64,000 bases of DNA from Cryptomeria japonica (lineage: Eukaryota; Streptophyta; Pinopsida; Cupressales; Cupressaceae): contig NC_081410.1 of assembly GCF_030272615.1 (NCBI RefSeq), positions 503,492,942 through 503,556,941 of the forward strand, read 5' to 3'. This document shows positions 33,659 through 44,184 of this stretch, piece after piece (position 1 is the first letter of the stretch; every line of letters starts with the position of its first letter). Under the pieces are notes generated by a model. It saw only the letters and a program-made list of their open reading frames with translations, had not been told where the DNA came from and did not search any database. Made by a program: the position numbers and the translations under genes.

Positions 33659-33707
33659 GTAGCCACTTATACCCTCCTTTTTGTTCACCATCTTGGTGCA
33701 CTTACCC
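33659..33707 (-). repeat. Right terminal inverted repeat of the DNA transposon
   Basis: Reads ...TTTTTGTTCACCATCTTGG then TGCACTTACCC on the plus strand, the reverse complement of the left end. A 10-bp insertion (TATACCCTCC region) separates the inner matching GTRGCCACT. Confidence 0.85.
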
Positions 33708-34074
33708 TCTCTTTCTTACCAAATGATTCTTCATTGCTTTTGATCTTGTATCAAACCTGGTTGTGAGCATTTGTCATCAATTTTTCCTCACAATTCGACA
33801 TGGTAAACATGATACCCTATTCCGCCTCACTAATTAGCAAGACAAAACAGGGGAGGCATATAGCTACCCGCAAATTTCATCACTTCTCTAGTAAGCATTT
33901 AGGTGATTTTGTGATTTTATCTAACAAAGTGGTTTTGTAGGGTGCAGTTCATAATAGTGTAGTGCAGATACTATTGGGGGCTTCGTCCGACACCTTATGG
34001 ATATATCCTTTTTCATGAATGCCTAGTTTTTTGTACTCTAGCTTGCATATGCACGTAGTGTCATATGACTGTTA

Positions 34075-34088
34075 AAGTGGGGCCTAAA
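34075..34088 (+). other. Polypurine tract of element A
   Basis: TTAAAGTGGGGCCTAAA abuts the LTR start TGTAGCG at 34089, as in the first element at 3688-3701. A GC change interrupts the purine run. Confidence 0.65.
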
Positions 34089-35710
34089 TGTAGCGTTGTA
34101 AATTGTACACCCTTAATTGGGTGGTACAACTCCACCCTTAGGTTAGCACCTGCCTTAGTGTGTTTGCATATTTCATTTTAAATTCTCTTTAAGCATTTAA
34201 TTAATTAATTTAATTAAATCTAAATTCTTCTTTCATCTCTCTACACATCATAAAATTGGGCCCTTTACCCTAAGTGTGCCCCCTTTTATTTAATTATTTC
34301 AATTAATTAATTCATCAAAAGCCCTAATTATGTCCTATTTCAACCTTCAAGGCCCGATTTCACATATCTAAGCACCTTGAATCGTCACATCCTTCTTGAA
34401 TTAACTTTAGAATTGTGATATCTTACTTCCATGAAAATTTGGAAAAAAGTCGGCCGGACCATGGCGCGGTCTTTTGGTCCCTACTTTTTCTCCCCAAATT
34501 TTGGGATCATATTTTGATTGTATTTTTATGTTTAAATCCAAAGGATTGTGAAATTATATTGATTCAAGGTCAGTTTATGATCAAAAACAAAAGTTAGGGT
34601 TTCATACATATAGCCTTTCCTTTCCTCATTTGAAGGGTCCATCTACAAGAAATTGAAGGAGCCTCTTATGAAGTGAAAGTGCAGGTTTATGTGAAGTTTT
34701 CATCAACAAATAAATCATATATCAAGTTTACATCAATAATTCTCATCATCAATAGAAGCTTTCAAGACATTGAAGAATAATAGGAGATCACCGACTGTTG
34801 ATTGGCTTGTACCTCTCCCTTAGGATTTCGTATGGTTTCATGTCTTTGTATGAGCTTCATAACAATCATTTTCAGATTTACATTCATGCTTTAGATCCAT
34901 TATTGCATTTTTATTTGAAGCATCTACATTTATATTTACATTCATTTAGTGTCTACTCTCCAAGTGTAAGGTATAACTGTAGATTTACTTTCTTGTTCAT
35001 CTAGGATCTTGCATACACACAAGATTCTTGCACACACATTTTCAATACATTATCAGCTATTTGTGGAGGTGTAAATCACCAAAACAAGGGGTTTGACTAA
35101 GGAAAAACCCTATATAGCCACCTAGACACCATTTTTCAAGTTGCAGGTGCAGGTACAGGAATTCGACGGATGCACGACATTTGGAACCAACAGATCACAC
35201 AAGTGCAGACTCAAGGATAAAGAAAGATCTCAGTTTTCTAAGACTAGGGCATGGCGCTCTATTCCTCTGGGTCTTTCATCTTCTTTTTGCAGTTCCATAG
35301 TGCAAATTTCCAGGATCCAGATTCTAGAAGTACAATAGGGTATAGTATCAAGGACCAAGGCATGGTACCCTAGTCTTGCACACTCAGCATCAAATTTCAA
35401 TGACAGGTGCATGTTTGAATTACCCTTTCTAGTCTGTATTCTATATCTTAGTTTTAGATATGCAAATTTCAGCATTTTCAGTTTACATTCACATCTTTGT
35501 TTATTTCCTAGCATAGTTGATTATTGTATTGCATTTCGCACATCTCCTCTTCATAGTAGCAAAGGAATAGAAACCCTAAAGATATTCCTTGACTCTCTCT
35601 CTTGCAAGAAGTAGTCAAAGTGAATCATCTCCTTAGGCTCTTTCATATTCCAATGTGTGCATGAGAGTGTGATTAAGTCTTAATTTGCTTGATTCCATTT
35701 TCATCCATCA
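34089..35710 (+). repeat. 3' LTR of element A
   Basis: Starts TGTAGCGTTG and ends TCATCCATCA. It contains the same ordered blocks as 14575-16218. The TATA position reads CATATCTAAG, so its promoter is probably damaged. Confidence 0.85.
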
Positions 35711-37300
35711 CATCGGGAACAAGTCAAAGCAATCTAAATAGAAATAATCAGAAACATGAATTCCCCATAGGGGTTTTAGTATACTCATTAACTCAAACCA
35801 GTCTCAAATATTGATCAAAGAATGATGACCATTATAGACTTCCCCCTAGAATCTAGCCTTTTAGCCATTATGAATAAGCCAAGATAAATGTGGGAGAATA
35901 ATAGATCTACATGAAGACATAAAATTCCAAATAGAAGATCCTTTTGCGAAAGAGCAAGTAGTAAAAATTCTCCCTCTAACTCCATTATTCAAATACTTAG
36001 CAAGCATGATCTTTCCCCACATTGATGTAGGATTTTGGTATAATTTCCAAATCAGCTTAGCTCTGAGAGCCCTTTTTTTTAGTCCCAATCCTCTTATACA
36101 CATACCACCCAAATCTTTTGGGAGAAAAATTGTATCCCATGATACTAATGGGAGTTTAGCCTTCCCACCCACTTTATCATTCCATAAAAAGGATCTTAGA
36201 ACAAATTGCAATTGAACAATATATTTCTTAGGGGTCTTTAACACAAACATTAGATAAATAGGGATAACATTCAAAACCAATTTAATCATTAAGAATTTCC
36301 TAGAAAATGTCAACCATTTATGTTTCCAAGATAAAATCCTGGAAGAAATAAAAGATTTACCTTATCCGAAAAATTATGTTTCTCATATATGACAAAAAAG
36401 GGGATACCATGATATTTACAAGGAAATGTCCCCACAACAAACCCCCAAAATTGAATCAACCTATTCTATATCAAAAGGGGAATATTCATGAAAAAAATTC
36501 CTCACTTATCAGTATTCACACACTGTCCAGATGCTTTAGAATAACAAGAAATAACTTGCTTAATTATTTTTGTTTCTCCAATAGTGGCACAAACAAAAAG
36601 AAAACTATCATTAATAAAAAGACAATGAGAATGAGCATCCTCTACATTAGGAATATTAATACCTTTCCATGATCTAAGAGACTTAACAACTTTGATAGCT
36701 CTACTCAAACCTTCTGCCATTTTTATAAAAAGGAACGGGGATAACAGATCCCCTTGTCCAATGCCTCTTGAAGAAGGAAAGAAACCCTGGGGAGACCCAT
36801 TTACAAGCACTGAGAATCTAGCAGTTGAAATACCTCAAGAAATCCATTTAACCCATTTTTTCCCAAAACCAAATTTTCTCAAAACAACAAGTAAAAATCC
36901 CCAATTCACCCTATCATATGCTTTCATCATATCTATTTAAGCACCATAGCAAGAATCTTTAGGCTAGAGATAGAATGAAGAACCTCATGAGCCACAATAA
37001 CACCATTTGAGGTTTCTCTACCAGGAACAAACCCTCCCTGTTCTTTAGAGATGATCTCAGGAATAAGTTTAGCAATCAAATGGAACTTCGAAAAAGATTT
37101 AGGATTCTCAACCTTAAGAATAATAGCAATTAAAGTGGCATTAATCTCTTTGAGGATGGACCTATTTCTTCTAGATTCCTCTAGGGCCAATAGTACATTA
37201 TACCCACTGAAATCCCAACATTCTTGAAAAAATAATGTAGTAAACCCATTCGGGATAAAATCATGATATCTGAGACCATGGTGTAGCAAATTTTTTTTTG
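35711..37300 (-). pseudogene. LINE reverse transcriptase (5' half of the split LINE)
   Basis: Three open pieces in different frames encode one L1-type reverse transcriptase on the minus strand: fingers at 36933-37290 (NGFTTLFFQECWDF, GGFVPGRETSNGVIVAHEVL), palm at 36502-36810 (PSSRGIGQGDLLSPFLFI, then LFINDSFLF), and thumb/connection at 35861-36313 (RSFLWNDKVGGKAKLPLVSW, LPKDLGGMCIRGL). The catalytic F/Y-A-D-D box reads F-I-N-D, so one metal-binding Asp is lost. The endonuclease and ORF1 are missing: the sequence stops abruptly at about 37290, as expected for 5' truncation. It continues at 14574 across LTR element A. Confidence 0.8.
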
Positions 37301-37309
37301 TGTTTGCGT

Positions 37310-37354
37310 GCATAGTGCATTAGTTAGCATGTTAGGTGTGCCAATGCACTATGC
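37310..37354. repeat. 12-bp perfect inverted repeat
   Basis: GCATAGTGCATT and its reverse complement AATGCACTATGC are separated by 21 bp. It sits between the truncated LINE and the interrupted ORF. No function assigned. Confidence 0.7.
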
Positions 37355-37387
37355 AGTGACACCTTACATAGTAGAAGTGCAATGTGA

Positions 37388-37527
37388 CATGCTCAATATT
37401 GCATTTGTATCATAAAAAAATTGTTTATCCAAATTTTGTTCATTAATGACTTAATTGAAGGCTTAGGGAATTACATACCCCTTCATGCTTTGCCTAATGG
37501 TCTTGGAAAATATTTGGTGCTTGTAAG
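37388..37527 (+). pseudogene. 5' part of an ORF interrupted by the young LTR element
   Basis: Open for 46 codons (about LFINDLIEGLGNYIPLHALP, then NGLGKYLVLVS) up to the target duplication GTAAG. The frame continues without a stop at 48481-48709 on the other side of the insertion. The protein family is not recognised. It could be a host exon or old repeat coding sequence. Confidence 0.4.
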
Positions 37528-39022
37528 TGTAGACACCCAAAAATGGTCAACGCTTGCGAGGTCATACTTTAACATTTGCGCATTGCCTCATTTTAGGTTT
37601 TTGCGTCGCATTAACATTTCTCCTATGTCACGCACTTGGTCTTTATCATTTGCGAACATCGAGTCATTCTTCTACATTCTTCAATCACCTCGTCCTCAAA
37701 TTTGGTCTTGTCGACAACATTATCCAATCATGATTTTGATTAATTTTACTCTGTCGCATCAATGTGCGTATTCATTTGTCATCAATCATTGTTCTCTTAT
37801 CAATTTTATCATCAATCTTATCATTTCGGACATCGTCAATCCTAATTAGGGTTTTGTCCTCTTGTCGATTTATCATCAATCCTTCAATCTTGTCATTTTG
37901 CGATCATTTCGCTATCGATCATTTTGATATCGATCATTGTCTATCTCAATTATGTCAATTTGGATCAATTTGTCATTGTTCCTCGTCAATTGGCGCATTT
38001 ACCAATCAAATCATTTTGTCGCATTGGTCATTTATCAATTCAGAATCATGACATTAATTATCTTTAATCAAGACCTAATTGTCATCTTCGCATTTCTAAT
38101 TCGTCTTCTAGGGTTTTATGATTTATTCATTTAACCTAATTTGCCATTTCTTCTTTTAGGATTATATAAATTATTTATTAATCCTAAGTTTTCTCATTAC
38201 AATTAAATCTTTATTTAATTGGCTAATTATTCCTCTTTGTGAATTGATTAATAAATGAAAAATTATTAATTAATTCACTAAATCTTAATTTCTAATTTCT
38301 TTCAATTTTCTAATTCCAATTTCCTAATTTGTCATCAATTTCATTTTCCTAATTTTCAAATTTCTAATTCCTTTTCCCTCCTAATTCATCTCCTAATTCT
38401 ATGGGAGTGGCATTTCAATTTGTCATGAAATTGTCATAATTGATTAATCAATCAATTTTGACATGAAATGTGTCATAATAAATCAATCAAATTGTGCATG
38501 GAAATGCATAATTTGTCATAATTTGTCATATTGATTTGCAATTTCTATTTGAATTGCATCATGCCAATCTTGTCACTTATCCAATTCTTCTATAAATTGG
38601 ATGATTTTCTTGAATCAAAGCTAATAACCCTTCGAATTCCTTAATCCCTTCGAATCCCTTCAACCCCTTCGGAACCCTTCTTCAATTGCTTCAATCACTT
38701 CATGAATTCCGAATTGCTATCAAACTAACGAATTTTCGTTCTAGTACTCTTGAGCTTTTTTGCTTTCAATTGTGAGAGCACTTGTAGGTGAGATCCACAA
38801 ACCCATTGAAGAGGAAAGAACAACAATGGAGCCGCATGGAAGGAGTATTCAATTTCACATCTGGTTTGCACAATTTTATTTTTGAATACTTTGTTTCCAT
38901 ACCTCTATTGAATGTGCTTAGGATTAGGTTCATTTCAATGAGTGTTCTTTTGATTATGTTGTCATGTTTTGTGTTTTGATTGATCTACTTATCTTTTGAT
39001 GAATCCTAATTTCTACGCTACA
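37528..39022 (+). repeat. 5' LTR of the young element
   Basis: 1,495 bp. It differs from the 3' LTR by one 15-bp unit (ATCATTTTGATATCG, present here only) and two substitutions that I could find. TATA box TATAAATT at 38591-38598. Open frames inside (for example 38788-38979) are identical in both LTRs and look incidental. Confidence 0.93.
38591..38598 (+). promoter_or_regulatory. TATA box of the young LTR
   Basis: TATAAATT in a local context TTCTATAAATTGGATG, repeated at 48044-48051 in the 3' LTR. Transcript start expected about 30 bp downstream (inference). Confidence 0.6.
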
Positions 39023-39026
39023 TTAA

Positions 39027-39045
39027 CTGGTGAACCCGACATGAA
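39027..39045 (+). other. Primer-binding-site region of the young element
   Basis: CTGGTGAACCCGACATGAA lies five bases after the LTR end. Same motif as in element A (16221), showing related priming despite unrelated LTR sequence. Confidence 0.7.
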
Positions 39046-41350
39046 TACTAACCTTCTAACCCTTTACTGTGTTTTGGAGTGCTTATATGTTGATTTGTAG
39101 GTCAAAAACTCAAAGACAGGGCCGTGCAGTGCATTCTGGACACTCCTGCGCCTGTGTTGAGACATCTTGCGCCTGTGTGGAAACATTCTGCGCCTGTGTT
39201 GAGACATCTTGCGCCTGTGTGGAAACATTCTGTGCCTGTGTTAGAAATCCTGCGCTTGTGTCCTAACTTCTGCGCCTGTGTAAAGTCCAGAACAGAGGTG
39301 AAAAATGCAGTTTTTACTTGAAAATTTTTATATGTTTTAGTAAATTGCAATTTTGAGGGTCTTCGGTGCATTTGTGGACAAATATGGTGCGCGGAAACAC
39401 GATGAGACATCATTGATGTTTCCAAATTTTGGTTCTAGATTATTTGAATACCTTTCCAACGCATCAAACGGTTTGTAATTCGGAGCTAGGATGAGAAAGT
39501 TATGCCTTCTCAAAGTGGACTGAAATTTTGATAGTTTTCATAAATCAAATCATTTGTGCTTTGGATTTTGGGTACTAATTATTTGTGCAGGATCTTGGCA
39601 TACGCATGACAAAGACTAAAAATCAAACTACTAACATGTGTTATGCAGATTCGATGGTCAAAGACAACAAATCAAACTTTTGACATGTGTTTTGCAGGTT
39701 GCCTTGGAGAAACAACCAAATTGTGTGTTTGAGTTTTTTTAATTAGGCACTTAGTGATTTATAAATAGGTTGGAATAAACATTTGTATGCTTTGATTGTT
39801 AAGTGTGACATTGGAGTAGGAGAGTATGCTCTCATCCTTCATAGGGTGATCAGAAATCCAGATCTTCGATACCATGCTTGTGTGGTTGATTGAGTGTCTC
39901 CATTAGAGGGCCTGCCTTCCTGACCACTTTGCTTTAGCAAGCGAGTGATAATCGTGAGAAGGGGACGACCCAAAGTGAGTACGGCTAGAATTCCTTGGCA
40001 TTCTAACTCACTATAAAAAAATACCTGATGGGCGAAAGCTTGGAAGGAAGTGTTACGTGGGAATTGCAGTTACTTGGGAAGTGATGCCCCTTGAAACTCT
40101 TTCTCATATCAACATCTAAGTAGGGTCTTTTGGTCTAAATCGCGCTTGCGCGACTACATTTGTTGGTATCTTGATGGGCTTAATGTCTCAATCATGCTTG
40201 CATGACATCAAGGAGTAATGCTTAACAGAAATCCTTACTACATACCTTGTTTTTAGAGGCCAAAAACCCTTCTAGTTGCTTGAGAAGGACAAATTCGGAT
40301 ACTTGGAAGAGATACTAAGTTCGCCATGGGGAGATTCCATGGGGACTGATGCTTGGTTGCCCTGAGAAGTGAGTGCTGTGGAGGGGAGCCCGTGGGGTCA
40401 AGCATCTATGTATTCTCCTTGAATCCCATAATGAGTCTACCTCTCAAGTACCTAATGTCTTTGCCTACCCTAGGGAATGTGGAAATGAGCATGATTGTCT
40501 TGAGTCTAAATTGCAATATCTTGTATTCTTTGATTGTCAAAAGTTGAATCCCATTTCAAGAACAAACACATTAATATAACATAAAGTTAAGCACAAGAGA
40601 CATTCATCCAACAAACATTCAACAAGATTCAAAGATCATCCTTCAAGCATGGTTATCCAACATTGGTCAAAAACTTGTCTCAACTCTTATGTCACTTACG
40701 TTTAGGTTCATCCTAGTTTGCATTTAGCAAAGTCATTGTCAAGTATCAAGGTTAGGTTTCATCTAAGTTATACTCTTTTGCATATCAATAAAAGTCATCC
40801 ATTTGCATATGTCCTCTTGCATTAAAGTCATACCATTGTCATACATTCATATTTCCATACCCTAAGTCTCTTCATTAAGCCTAAGTCATTGTCATATCAT
40901 ATTAAGATCATTTGCATATTAATTATCCTTTTGCATATAGTGTCAAACCTAGATCTTGTCATACTTGAGTAATCCAAATCTTTGATAAACCCTAAGTCAT
41001 TGTTGGGAAGTCTAGACATTATCAAACTTTTGTCCTTTTGTCATCAATATCATTTCGTCAAACCTAGCTTAGTATCCAAGCATATAGGGGAGACATTGTC
41101 ATCTTGTCCTTTGTCCATTAAGTCCTTTTGTCCTCTGAGGTCTAGACATCATTTCAGTTTCCCAAGGGTCCCTCTCTTAGATTTGCATTCAAAAGTTTGT
41201 CAAAATCTTCAAAAACAACCAAAAACATAGATTGCATTTTCATTTATTTAGTTTGCATTTAGTTGCATATCATATACTATCCTTGAAAAATTCCAAAAAA
41301 TATTGCATTTGCATAGTGACATGTCTATTGAAACAAGGTTCTAAGTACCA
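39046..41350 (+). other. 5' leader of the young element
   Basis: 2.3 kb without a convincing gene. It has a 21-bp repeat array (separate entry) and short 'caaagtcatt' or 'gtcataccattgtcata'-like repeats at 40700-41060. Probably the untranslated and packaging region. Confidence 0.55.
39147..39280 (+). repeat. 21-bp tandem repeat, about 6.5 copies
   Basis: Units alternate TGCGCCTGTGTTGAGACATC and TGCGCCTGTGTGGAAACATT, so the true period is 42 bp made of two related 21-bp halves; the last copies are degenerate. GC-richer than its surroundings. Confidence 0.9.
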
Positions 41351-43702
41351 ATGATGCAACAAAGTTTGACATATCAACCGACAATGCAATCAAATTTTAA
41401 TCCAAGGCAATCACAATTATATCCAACCCAACAACAAGGCAATATCGGTCAAACTTATCATGATGATTTAAATGTCCAAATACAAAAACTAGAGGAGAAA
41501 CTAGCTCAAGAAAAGGAGATATTGGAGCAAAAAGTGATAAACAGTGAGAAGATAAGATCTCAAATGTCCAAAATGTTTCAAAAATTTCCAAGTCAAAATC
41601 CAAATTTTGAGCCAATTAATGTAAGATCTCTTCTTGAACGATCAGACATACCAGCTCTCCTCTCCCAAATAGAGATGATGAAACGATTACAAGAAAAGAG
41701 ACAACATCAATTTCAACATTATGTGCCTCCACAACAAGAACAAGGTGTTTTCTATCAATCAGATTTTCAACCATCACAACCAATGGTCCAACATATTCAA
41801 CCAACACAATCAATGGTCCAATTTCAACAATATGTCCAACCAACTATACAATGTCAACAAATAGTTCAACCAAGGGTGGAATATCAACAAGTTCAAGTTC
41901 AACCAACATATCAATGTCAACAACCACAACCAAACATTCAAAAACAAAGGTTGCAACACACACCAACCCAAGTTTCAAACATGTCAAAACAATTGAACCA
42001 AGTCCAAAATCAAAACATGACATTAGATCAGAACCAACTTCTTTCCAAACAAGTTCAAATTCCAGGTCCAACCATGGCAAAACCTCGAAAGAAAGGTGGC
42101 CTTATTGCAATGCTCTTAAGGAAACGACTAAGTGAGTCTTTTGAGGAAGATAAAGATAATACACTTATGTCTAGCAATGCCTCATCCCCCCATACACAAA
42201 TTGACTCTCCAGTGGCATCTATCCCTACACCTCCAGAAGTTTCGCAAGGACCTTCCATATTGTCTTCATCAAACAATACACCCAAGGATGCAATTACCCA
42301 AGAGCTATCCATAATTGATTGCCAAGATAATCCAATTCATGATGCACATCCTTGCCATGTTTCAGAGATACAAGACCCAATGCCACCATGCACTTTATTG
42401 CCATTACCTGTTTTAGAGGACCCCCTTCGAAGTCCCTCTTCCTCATGTTCAAGCATTGATTCCTTGCCAGAATCCATTGCAAATGTTCAAAGTGCATCCC
42501 CTTCATGCCAAAGCATTGATTCCTTGTCAGAATCCTCCATGCATATCCAAAGTCCAACCTCATGTCAAGAGGATAATTTAGAGCACGAAGAAATGAGTCC
42601 TAAAGCAAATCAAGATCAAGATCCTGAAACCTTATCACCCCATCCAATTGTTGACCAAGATCCCATTTCCCCAGACACTCATAATGATTCCCCTATTCTT
42701 GTACATCCTATCCAAAGTCCTATTGGCACTCCATTCCCCGGGCAAGATCAAGATATCCCAGTCCATTTGATCCCAAAGGATCCCATTCCATTTAATGAGC
42801 AAAATGTCCTTTCAAATCCCATTGACATTCCACTTCCTCAAAAAGATCAAGATATCCCTTCCATCCTTTCCGATGATCCCATTGAAAGTCAAGAGCAAAG
42901 CACCTTTAAAGAAGATTCCAATGATCTTCCTCCTTGTCAAGATCAAATCATTCCTTCAGATCCTCCACAAGATCCACTTGTCCCTCCATCTCCACGTCCT
43001 AATCCCGCATATCCACTCCAAGATTGCATTTCTTTTGACGATCCCATTATTTCTTCCATTCCATCTCTTGAAGAGCCTATCATTGAACCATGTCTACTAC
43101 ACAATCCTAGTCCCCCTCATGATCCTAATCCCCCTCATGATTCTAACGTGGCAGTGCAAGATGTTCATGAACCCTTGACATTAACAATGGGTTCTTCCAC
43201 TTTGGTGCAATCCGATCCACTTCAAGATCTCCTTATTTCTCTCATATCACATCCACCTCATAATGGACTCTCGTCTTCTTCCCAAAGAAAAGAGTATCCT
43301 ATTAGTCAAAATATTGATAAAGGCAAAGGGGTAGATCTCCATAAGCAAGAATCCCTTCATGTTAAAGAAGATCTCAATGGTCATGGCTACAGAGCTCACA
43401 CTCAAGGCGTTGGTATTCCTTCAAAGTCAAAATCCAAATGTCCACCTTCCCCATCATCGCTTCCATCCATTCTAGGTCCTATATCCCTCCATCTCCTATG
43501 CAACATCAACAAAGGCACACATCTTGGAGAACCTTCCATCCATCCCACATGCCTCCATATCATTCCCGTCCACACCAACATTCATTCCCTCCTCCAAGCA
43601 ATTTGGATGCCAAGCATAAAAGTCATAAGTCTAGCAATCCACACGTATTCAAGGATCAACATGTCCAATATAATCGACATGTCAAAACAAAGAACAATAT
43701 GA
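41351..43702 (+). CDS. Gln/Pro/Asp-rich protein of the young element (ORF1)
   Basis: 783-residue product from the first ATG. It has a coiled-coil-like segment at ~42-78 (QIQKLEEKLAQEKEILEQKV), a Gln/Val/Pro-rich region at ~110-235 with repeated 'QPTxQxQQxVQP', a basic patch KPRKKGGLIAMLLRKRL near 243-259, and a long Pro/Asp/Ser region at ~340-640 built on repeated 'DQDIP...DPIP'. No zinc knuckle or gag domain is recognisable. It sits where gag should be in an almost intact recent element, which suggests a role in packaging or particle formation, but that is inference. The last ~85 codons overlap ORF2 in another frame and look like out-of-frame sequence. Confidence 0.7.
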   Translation: MMQQSLTYQPTMQSNFNPRQSQLYPTQQQGNIGQTYHDDLNVQIQKLEEKLAQEKEILEQKVINSEKIRSQMSKMFQKFPSQNPNFEPINVRSLLERSDIPALLSQIEMMKRLQEKRQHQFQHYVPPQQEQGVFYQSDFQPSQPMVQHIQPTQSMVQFQQYVQPTIQCQQIVQPRVEYQQVQVQPTYQCQQPQPNIQKQRLQHTPTQVSNMSKQLNQVQNQNMTLDQNQLLSKQVQIPGPTMAKPRKKGGLIAMLLRKRLSESFEEDKDNTLMSSNASSPHTQIDSPVASIPTPPEVSQGPSILSSSNNTPKDAITQELSIIDCQDNPIHDAHPCHVSEIQDPMPPCTLLPLPVLEDPLRSPSSSCSSIDSLPESIANVQSASPSCQSIDSLSESSMHIQSPTSCQEDNLEHEEMSPKANQDQDPETLSPHPIVDQDPISPDTHNDSPILVHPIQSPIGTPFPGQDQDIPVHLIPKDPIPFNEQNVLSNPIDIPLPQKDQDIPSILSDDPIESQEQSTFKEDSNDLPPCQDQIIPSDPPQDPLVPPSPRPNPAYPLQDCISFDDPIISSIPSLEEPIIEPCLLHNPSPPHDPNPPHDSNVAVQDVHEPLTLTMGSSTLVQSDPLQDLLISLISHPPHNGLSSSSQRKEYPISQNIDKGKGVDLHKQESLHVKEDLNGHGYRAHTQGVGIPSKSKSKCPPSPSSLPSILGPISLHLLCNINKGTHLGEPSIHPTCLHIIPVHTNIHSLLQAIWMPSIKVISLAIHTYSRINMSNIIDMSKQRTI

Positions 43703-44184
43703 TCTATAAAGAAAAAGAAATATCCAAAAGGCCACAAAGGCCCACTGAGCAAAATAAAGAAAAGTCAAAATATATATGGGTTCCTAAATCCCTTGTGCAA
43801 GCAATGCACTCCAAGGAACCACAAAAGCATGAAAAATCAAAAACCATGTGGATTCCTAAGAAGCTCCTTGAAGCACAAAAAGAACAACCCAGCTTGGCAT
43901 CCAAAATTGCTATTCCTCCATCCAAACCTTCCAAGTCTATTTCTCCATCACCTCCTTCATCCATTTTGGGCCCTTATGTCCCAAAATCCCAGGCTATTCC
44001 CCCATCCAAATCTCAATATCCAAAATCCATTTTTCCTCCATCAATCCATCACCCATCAAGGTGTGTGCCAATGTCGATCTTGCCAACATTTCCATCCACT
44101 CAAGCCCAATTCTTCCAATACCCTATCCATTATCCAATGCATATTTTCCATCCTTCCATCCCTTCCATCCAATCCTTTGCATAA
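43438..44184 (+). CDS. Basic Pro/Ser-rich protein, second ORF of the young element
   Basis: Overlaps ORF1 in the -1 frame; the frame is open from 43366 and the first ATG is at 43438. Product ~248 residues, rich in His, Pro, Ser and Lys, with a duplicated module: KSKYIWVPKSLVQAMHSKEP and KSKTMWIPKKLLEAQKEQP. The repeated 'SILGP' string occurs near the end of ORF1 and again in ORF2. The change of frame near 43430 could be an indel or a frameshifting event; I see no canonical slippery heptamer. Function unknown. Confidence 0.6.
   Translation: MSTFPIIASIHSRSYIPPSPMQHQQRHTSWRTFHPSHMPPYHSRPHQHSFPPPSNLDAKHKSHKSSNPHVFKDQHVQYNRHVKTKNNMIYKEKEISKRPQRPTEQNKEKSKYIWVPKSLVQAMHSKEPQKHEKSKTMWIPKKLLEAQKEQPSLASKIAIPPSKPSKSISPSPPSSILGPYVPKSQAIPPSKSQYPKSIFPPSIHHPSRCVPMSILPTFPSTQAQFFQYPIHYPMHIFHPSIPSIQSFA

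Larger units (their letters stand above)
20640..33707. mobile_element. ~13 kb DNA transposon with decayed DDE-like transposase
   Basis: Bounded by inverted repeats starting GGGTAAGTGCAYCAAGATGG; the first 30 bp match with one difference. Retroelement A sequence lies on both sides. The putative 4-bp flanks are TCTT (left) and TCTC (right), a possible degraded duplication. Inside are subterminal palindromes near both ends, a spliced gene on the plus strand (21024-23843), a ~350-bp tandem array (24535-27490), a transposase gene on the minus strand (28091-31138) and a 1.2 kb GA microsatellite. I cannot place it confidently in a named superfamily. Confidence 0.8.
14575..35710 (+). mobile_element. 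LTR element A, interrupted by a DNA transposon
   Basis: LTRs at 14575-16218 and 34089-35710 have the same orientation and align end to end. Between them are a primer-binding-like site, a decayed gag-protease/G-patch ORF (16653-19752) and a polypurine tract (34075-34088). Removing the DNA transposon at 20640-33707 leaves an internal region of about 4.8 kb with no polymerase. The element lies inside a LINE. No perfect target duplication remains (left flank tcaag, right flank catcg). Confidence 0.85.

Noticed and set aside
20640-33707. Assignment of the DNA transposon to CACTA, hAT or PIF/Harbinger
   Set aside because: Ends do not begin CACTA, there is no 8-bp or TWA flanking duplication, and the core motifs do not match those families as I know them.
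38788-38979. Small ORF conserved between 38788 and 48241
   Set aside because: It lies inside the two LTRs, which are almost identical throughout, so conservation is just LTR identity.
42055-42563. Antisense open frames within the young element's ORF1
   Set aside because: Shadow frames of the Gln/Pro-rich coding strand.
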